Below are positions 59,513 to 64,000 of a stretch of DNA of 64,000 nt, piece after piece. Source of the stretch: Nannocystis pusilla (GTDB taxonomy: Bacteria; Myxococcota_A; Polyangia; Nannocystales; Nannocystaceae); assembly GCF_020073745.1 (NCBI RefSeq), contig NZ_JAIRAU010000001.1, forward strand, positions 868,001 to 932,000, given 5' to 3'. Position 1 is the stretch's first letter, and every line of letters begins with the position of its first letter. The position numbers and the translations under genes are program-made. The notes beneath the pieces are model-generated. The model was not told the origin of the DNA, made no database searches, and was given only the letters and a program-made list of their open reading frames with translations.

Positions 59513-60906
59513 TGGCGCCCGGGCCTGATTGGAGCTACTGCGACCGGCGTTGCCGCGCCGGGCGGAGACCACACCAATCGAGGCCGCGAGCTGCGAACAA
59601 GAGGTCGAGAGCGGCGAGCCACCGCTCCGACCGCGGCGAGCCGGCCCCTGCGCGATCGAGGTGATCGAGGGGCGTGTGCATGGGCCCGCCGGAATTGAAA
59701 GGGACGTCTCCGCCGCCTGTCTCTCCTGGCCGTCTTGGGAGGGTGTGTCAGGGAGCAGGCGGCGGAGACGCTTGTTTGCCGCCCCGCCGGGCGAGAGACG
59801 CGCCGCCGAGAGTCGGCGCGGTCGATCATCATTGCATATGTCGTGAGCGCGCCGCCGTGTCGGCCGAGGAGGTCGTGGGTCGACGGCTGGAGGCGAGCAT
59901 CCGACACGTCCATGCTATGACGGCGATGCTGCGGGCCCGCAAGTCTCGACCGCCTCCGCGACGATCGCAGCGCGGACTGCCGTCGATTCGTCCGCCGTCG
60001 CCGAACCAGCGTGCGCGGGTGACTCCGGCGCGAGCGACGACGAGGCGCGGGCATGCACGCTCGCACGCCCGGCCGGATGAACCGCGCCGATCGGCGCGGC
60101 GGACCCCGCAGCGGGTATGCACGCTCGCCGGCCCGGCGATCGAGCCGCGGCGATGACCGACGCGGCGGACCGCCGGCGGACATGCACGCTCGCCGGTCCG
60201 GCGATCGAACCTCACCGCGATGAGCAGAGCGGCCGCACGTTCGCCGGCCCGCCGCGTGGCGATCGCGGCGCGGATCGGCGAGAGGCGCAGTCGCGCGATC
60301 GACCGGGCGCACGCTCGCCGGCTCGCCGGCGGCGCGTGGCGATCGCGGCGCGGATCGGCGAGAGGCGCAGTCGCGCGATCGATCGGGCGCTGCGGCCGGC
60401 CCGGGGGGATGGATCGCGCCCGTGGACTCGCCCGGCGGCTCGCTCGATACGCGGCGACTGCGGCGCGGACGAAATGACGACACCCCGTCGCGCCGGGCCG
60501 AAAATCGCCGCCCGGCGGCCGCCCGGGCGCCGCGGCGAGCTCGCGGAGCGTGCCCGCCCGATCGCGCAGCGGTCGCCGGCGCCATGCGAACGGCCAGCTG
60601 CCGGCGCACGCCCGCCGGCCGGTCGAACGGCGGCGACGGCCGCGGCGCGGAATGACCATAGGACGTCGCCGCAGTCCTCGCGTGCCCCGCCGGGCGGCGT
60701 CGACGCGATCATTCGCGCGCGGCTCCTGGTCGCGGTATTCACCCGCGCACATGTTGCTCGCCCGGCGCTCTCGGCCGGATGGATTCGTGCGCGTCGAATA
60801 TCGTCGCTACGAGTCATTGCGTACTCCGGCGGACTACACATGATTGCACACGAAGCGCCCCGCGGGAATTGGCCCGTCGGTGCGCCTCGCAAGAAAGGAA
60901 CCTCTC
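59513..60906. other. Long gap between secreted paralogues, partly repetitive
   Basis: 1394 bp with no supported gene, only frames lacking bias. It includes the 60053-60390 repeats. The last 60 bp (GAATTGGCCCGTCGGTGCGC, then AAGAAAGGAAC) parallel the leader of the gene at 59027, so the duplication included upstream DNA. Confidence 0.45.
60053..60390. repeat. Irregular 65-80-bp tandem repeats
   Basis: ATGCACGCTCG starts at 60053, 60117 and 60182 (64-65 bp apart), each followed by GGCGCGGAT- or CGGCGATCGA-like sequence. Then a 57-bp block beginning GCGTGGCGATCGCGGCGCGG occurs twice, at 60254 and 60334 (80 bp apart), with one mismatch seen. Together they show expansion in this gap. Confidence 0.7.
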
Positions 60907-61443
60907 ATGTTGCGCAATCTTCTCGTGTTGTTGCCTGCGGTCGCGTTCGCAATGCCGATCGCCGCCTCCGCGGGGCCGCTGGCCTCGCCGGCCGAGGAGG
61001 CTTCGCACAAGCCCGGCAAGAAGCCGGGCAAGAAGCCCGCGAAGCCCGAGACGACGCCGGAGACGCCGGAGACGACGCCCGGGACGACACCCGAGCCGAC
61101 GACGCCCGGCGACGGGGGTCGCGACGCGGCGATCGACATCGAGCTCGACCTCTGTCTGATGGTCGAGGCCATGGCCGAGGGCCGCGCGTGCCGGCTCATG
61201 AGCAACGGCGCGGTCGTCTGCGACACGGCGCGCTACAAGCCGGGCAAAAAGCCGGGCAAGAAGCCGGCCAAGCCCGACACCGGGCCGACCGAACCCGGCG
61301 GTGGTCAGCCGACCACTCCCACCGAGCCGACGAACCCCGAGGGCGGCAGCGGGGTCACGCCGGGCAACCAGCCCGATGATGAGGAAGGGCTCATCCTCGT
61401 CAGCCGTGAACGCTGTGCCTCGCTCGGCGTCGACCTCGAGTGA
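60907..61443 (+). CDS. Secreted Cys-poor protein, paralogue 2, with Lys-Pro-Gly repeats
   Basis: 178 residues. Signal peptide MLRNLLVLLPAVAFAMPIAAS is a clear relative of that at 59027, with the same AAGAAAGGAAC ribosome-site leader. Two segments, KPGKKPGKKPAKP (near 36-48 and 109-121), flank a conserved core (LDLCLMVEAMAEGRACRL, then CDTARY). Pro/Thr/Glu-rich spacers follow each. The end, DDEEGLILVSRERCASLGVDLE, parallels the paralogue. The Lys-rich segments could bind polyanions or DNA. Function unknown. Confidence 0.75.
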   Translation: MLRNLLVLLPAVAFAMPIAASAGPLASPAEEASHKPGKKPGKKPAKPETTPETPETTPGTTPEPTTPGDGGRDAAIDIELDLCLMVEAMAEGRACRLMSNGAVVCDTARYKPGKKPGKKPAKPDTGPTEPGGGQPTTPTEPTNPEGGSGVTPGNQPDDEEGLILVSRERCASLGVDLE

Positions 61444-61512
61444 GCGACACAGCGAGCGCCGGCGGACGCAGCCGCGAGACCGTCGCGTCCGCCCCGAGCC
61501 GTCGCCGTGGTC

Positions 61513-61540
61513 TTGACATTGCGGCCGCGCGCGCTAATGC
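61513..61540 (+). promoter_or_regulatory. Consensus-like promoter of the DUF2383-like gene
   Basis: TTGACA at 61513-61518 and TAATGC at 61535-61540 with a 16-bp spacer. The start point would be near 61547, the GTG itself. Confidence 0.6.
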
Positions 61541-61546
61541 ATCGTC

Positions 61547-61981
61547 GTGACGACGTCGATGATACCGCACCCCGGACATACGCCCGAGACCTTGACCAGT
61601 CTGTTGCGGGCCGAGCTGTCCGCGGTGGAGACATACCGCGGCGCGCTGGCCCGACTCGACGGCCAGGCCGCCGGCCCGCAATTGCGGCAGCTCTGCGTCG
61701 ATCACAGCCGCTCCGTCCAGGTCCTGCGCGGCCTGCTGCTGCGCCACGGCGACGCCGCGCCGGCCTCGACCGCCGCGCGCGAGCCGGCGGACGCGGGCGT
61801 CGAGCTGGCGGTCACCGTGCGGGCGCTCCGTGAGGACGAGGCGCGACAGGTCGAGGCCTACCGCCGGGCCCTGGCCGACCACGAGCTGACGCCCCAGATC
61901 CGTGCGCTGATCCGCAGCGACCTGCTCCGCCGCAGCGAGACCCACGTTCCGGTGCTCGAGGCGCTCATCGACGAGTCCTGA
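61547..61981 (+). CDS. Ferritin-like DUF2383 family protein
   Basis: 144 residues from GTG 61547, or 140 from ATG 61559. A four-helix bundle has LTSLLRAELSAVETYRGAL and ALREDEARQVEAYRRALAD, with Glu and His (DHSRSVQVL, SETHVPVLEAL) spaced as in ferritin-like families. The function is unknown; members occur in stress and spore contexts. No Shine-Dalgarno site is visible. With the promoter at 61513-61540 the transcript may start on the GTG, which would be leaderless. Confidence 0.75.
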   Translation: MTTSMIPHPGHTPETLTSLLRAELSAVETYRGALARLDGQAAGPQLRQLCVDHSRSVQVLRGLLLRHGDAAPASTAAREPADAGVELAVTVRALREDEARQVEAYRRALADHELTPQIRALIRSDLLRRSETHVPVLEALIDES

Positions 61982-62061
61982 GCCGACTGGTTCGCCGACG
62001 CGAGCGAGCTGTCGAGCTCGCGGGCGGATCGACGCGGCTCCGTCGAGCTCGCCCGTGCCGC

Positions 62062-63030
62062 TCAGGCGCGGGCGGTGAAGCCGCGGCGCAGCGCCTCGAT
62101 CTCGTCGACGAGCTCGACCTCGGGGCGCTTGTGCATGACCTCGCCGATCTGGACCATCGCCGACGGGCTGGTGAAGTTGATCTCCGACAGCAGGTCGCCG
62201 ATGAAGTCGAGGCCGAGCAGGTAGAGGCCGCGCGGCACCAGCTCCGCGGTGACGGCGGCGACGGCCGCGAGCTGGCGCGGGGTCGGCTCGAACGCGTGGA
62301 ACGAGGCGCCCTGGTGCAGGTTGGCCAGGCGCGAGCCGGGGCGGGGCAGCCGCGTGACGCTGCCGAGGACGTGGCGGCCGATCGTCAAGATCCGCAGGTC
62401 GCCGCGGGTGGTCACCGCGTCCTGATACGGCTGGACCACGGCCTCGCCGTATTGTTGCCACCAGCCCCAAAGGACAGATTCAGGCGTGTCCGGGCGGAAG
62501 AAGCCGATGCCGATCCCGCTGCACTCGCCCATCGGCTTGACCACGGCCTCGCCCGGCTGGGCGCGCACCGCCTCGCGCAGCGCCGCGAAATCGCGGCAGT
62601 GCACGGTGGGGATCGCGTGCTCCGGGAAGCGCACCGGCAGCAGGTGCTCGGAGTGCCGCAGCACCTCGGCCGGCTCGTTGATCTGCAAGATCCGCCCGGC
62701 GAGCGCGGCGAAGCGGGCGGCCCAGCCGCGGTAGCGCGCGTCGACCGGCGGGTCCTTGCGGTGGACCAGGACGTCGTAGTCGGCGGCGGCGGCCCTGCGC
62801 GCCTCGCCGAGCCCGACGTACGGCGGCCGCGTCGGATCGCTCCACTGCACCCGCTGGACCGGCAGCGCGGCCAGCCACGCGTCTGTCCTGAGGGACATGT
62901 CAGTGAGCGTCAGGTCGCAGTAGTCGACCTCGACGCCGCGCGCCAGCAGCTCCGCCATCAGCCGCAGGCTGGTGTCGAAGCGCGGCTGGAACGTGGCGAC
63001 CGGATCGGCGGTGACGAGGTAGCGCGGCAT
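62062..63030 (-). CDS. ATP-grasp ligase, glutathione-synthetase-like
   Basis: 322 residues. The N-terminal domain opens MPRYLVTADPVATFQPRFDTS. The ATP-grasp part has VVKPMGECSGIGIGFF, VVQPYQDAVTTRGDLRIL and LYLLGLDFIGDLLSEINFTSP, with Lys, Asp, Glu and Asn residues needed for ATP-metal binding. It is close to GshB in order of motifs, so it may join gamma-glutamylcysteine or a related peptide with an amino acid; no GshA gene is nearby. Repeat-like spots are at 62461-62480 and 62882-62909 (encoding LTDMSLRTD). The ATG at 63030 is chosen over an upstream TTG. Confidence 0.85.
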   Translation of the reverse strand: MPRYLVTADPVATFQPRFDTSLRLMAELLARGVEVDYCDLTLTDMSLRTDAWLAALPVQRVQWSDPTRPPYVGLGEARRAAAADYDVLVHRKDPPVDARYRGWAARFAALAGRILQINEPAEVLRHSEHLLPVRFPEHAIPTVHCRDFAALREAVRAQPGEAVVKPMGECSGIGIGFFRPDTPESVLWGWWQQYGEAVVQPYQDAVTTRGDLRILTIGRHVLGSVTRLPRPGSRLANLHQGASFHAFEPTPRQLAAVAAVTAELVPRGLYLLGLDFIGDLLSEINFTSPSAMVQIGEVMHKRPEVELVDEIEALRRGFTARA

Positions 63031-63179
63031 GGCGGACAATTCCCCGTGTAAAGGAAGTGGGCGCCCGAGTCACGAGCTGCGGGCATCGCCGGCGAGGGGC
63101 GCGAAAACACGCGCGCAATGTGGCGCAAATATCGCGCTTGCTCTCGCCGCGATCGACGAATCGATCGTGTTCGTGCGAA

Positions 63180-63281
63180 TCATCGGACGTCGGGCTCGCC
63201 GCGCCATGACGGATTGTCGTTCGCCATGCCGCCCTGGCCGAGCTTGCGCACCACCAGGTAGCTTGTCGCGCTGCAGGTCAC
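63180..63281 (-). pseudogene. Fragment of a Ser/Thr protein kinase N-terminus
   Basis: On the minus strand GTG (63281) starts a 33-codon frame whose residues 8-20 read YLVVRKLGQGGMA, the subdomain I glycine loop of Hanks-type kinases. The next residues (NDNPSWRGEP) leave the kinase pattern, and a stop comes at 63180. The rest of the kinase is not in the window. This looks like the remnant of a lost kinase gene, though a chance match cannot be excluded. Confidence 0.4.
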
Positions 63282-63391
63282 GCGTCGCGGCGATCTCGGC
63301 CCACGCGGGCCCGCGCGGCCGTGCGCGGCCGTGCGCGACGAATGTCGGCGGCGCGGCAGCGGGTGCCGTCAGTGAAATGACGGCGCTGCGT

Positions 63392-63757
63392 TCAGGTCAT
63401 GTGGCCCGGGAGGAACAGGGAGATCGGGCGCACCTCGTACGAACCGCCGGGGTTGGCGATCGCCAGCTCGCGGGCGATGTCGAGGGCCTCGTCGTGGGTC
63501 TCGCAATGGACGATGTAGAAGCCGAGCAGCTGCTCCTTGGTCTCGGCGAACGGGCCGTCGAGCACCACCGGCGGTTGGGTCTTGCGCAGGGTCCTCGCGC
63601 TGGTGGTCGGTCGCAGGCGAATCGCGGGCCCGAGCTTGCCCTCGGCGGTGAGCCGGTCGTGCACCACCGCGAGTCGAGCCATGACCGCGTCGTCCTCCGC
63701 CTGGGTCCAGGAGGTGACGACCTTCTCGTCGTTGTAGCAAAGGATGGCGAACTGCAC
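63392..63757 (-). CDS. YciI-like / DGPF-domain protein
   Basis: 121 residues from a GTG. MQFAILCYNDEKVV and VVLDGPFAETKEQLLGFYIVHC are the diagnostic DGPF and strand motifs of this alpha/beta ferredoxin-like family. Some members act as partners of ECF sigma factors; others have unknown roles. No ECF sigma gene is visible within the window. A 361-bp gap with a kinase remnant lies downstream. Confidence 0.88.
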   Translation of the reverse strand: MQFAILCYNDEKVVTSWTQAEDDAVMARLAVVHDRLTAEGKLGPAIRLRPTTSARTLRKTQPPVVLDGPFAETKEQLLGFYIVHCETHDEALDIARELAIANPGGSYEVRPISLFLPGHMT

Positions 63758-63845
63758 GGGGCGAGTATGCCCGCGCCGCGCCGCCGCGGAGCCGCCGCGG
63801 CGCTCGCCCCGGTGTGAGGACGCTCGAATTCGAACCGGAGCGGCC

Positions 63846-64000
63846 TCAGAAGCGGCCGGAGATCGACAGGCCGCCGAAGGTCGGGTTGACGCGCACGCGG
63901 GCCACGTCGGCGTTGGTCAGGCGCCTGACGCCGACGCGATAGATGATTCCGCCGATCGCGGTGACCAGGATGCCGCCGACGAGGATCCCTCCGCCCACCG
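63846..64000 (-). CDS. 3' end of an envelope protein gene (partial)
   Basis: Only the last 50 or so codons are in the window; the start is beyond 64000. A Gly/Ile/Val-rich membrane segment (GGGILVGGILVTAIGGIIY) is followed by RVGVRRLTNADVARVRVNP and a final FGGLSISGRF ending in Phe, as in outer-membrane or surface proteins. No domain can be named. Confidence 0.55.
   Translation of the reverse strand, partial: VGGGILVGGILVTAIGGIIYRVGVRRLTNADVARVRVNPTFGGLSISGRF

Overview
The window is one stretch of a very GC-rich (roughly 70%) bacterial chromosome. It probably comes from a myxobacterium, and most likely the Nannocystis/Enhygromyxa/Haliangium side of the group. This is inferred from gene content: large TPR proteins, an FHA-GAF-class III cyclase, many lipoproteins, an AgmX/PglI-type C-terminal domain, MYXO-CTERM-like and CFI-box-like C-termini, a RoxA-like dihaem cytochrome, and TTGACx-N17/18 promoters. 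No rRNA, phage, IS or CRISPR was seen. Housekeeping genes (thiD, tatD, feoAB, mscL, hrpB, serA, dps, two tRNA-Leu) alternate with lineage-specific lipoproteins and secreted proteins.

Layout. 1-9.6 kb: a 5'-truncated TPR protein, an FHA-GAF-cyclase, and a methyltransferase-like coiled-coil protein. 9.7-18 kb: tRNA-Leu(CAG), a small unknown protein head-to-head with thiD, a coupled tatD/LRR-lipoprotein pair, a FAD-linked oxidase, a lipoprotein, tRNA-Leu(UAG), and a glutaredoxin-rhodanese-NifU fusion. 18-24 kb: a two-gene unit related to 2-hydroxyacyl-CoA dehydratase and its activator, closed by a strong terminator. 24-37 kb: envelope genes, a sulfite-oxidase-fold enzyme, a rubrerythrin / CCG iron-sulfur protein / DUF3501 operon, an Rpn-like protein, duplicated lipoproteins, a P450 divergent from a universal stress protein, ExbD and MscL. 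37-46 kb: feoAB, hrpB, a DUF4178-like membrane protein followed by a CrtA-like monooxygenase, and a RoxA-like dihaem lipoprotein. 46-57 kb: a His-rich lipoprotein, an aminotransferase / DUF6909-like / nitroreductase-like operon, a CFI-box protein, a methyltransferase, 61-bp tandem repeats and serA. 57-64 kb: dps, two paralogous secreted Cys proteins with matching leaders, a DUF2383-like protein on a possibly leaderless transcript, an ATP-grasp enzyme, a probable kinase-gene remnant, a YciI protein, and the end of a further gene.

The most striking signal is a family of 14-bp-period repeats at more than 30 loci. The unit is close to CATGTCCTCGAAGG. It carries two dyads (CATG and TCGA) 7 bp apart, so any run can fold on either strand. 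Runs of 2-5 units lie between genes, notably at convergent 3' ends where they can act as two-way terminators. Units also lie inside genes (thiD, feoB, hrpB, the CrtA-like gene, the nitroreductase-like gene), sometimes as in-frame 42-bp blocks, and sometimes supply a start codon, a stop codon or a C-terminus. I do not recognise this family and treat it as the best candidate for something undescribed.

Limits: all calls are by eye from sequence. Start codons of several genes (thiD, the methyltransferase, the aminotransferase, the sulfite oxidase) are uncertain. Family names with DUF numbers are from memory.
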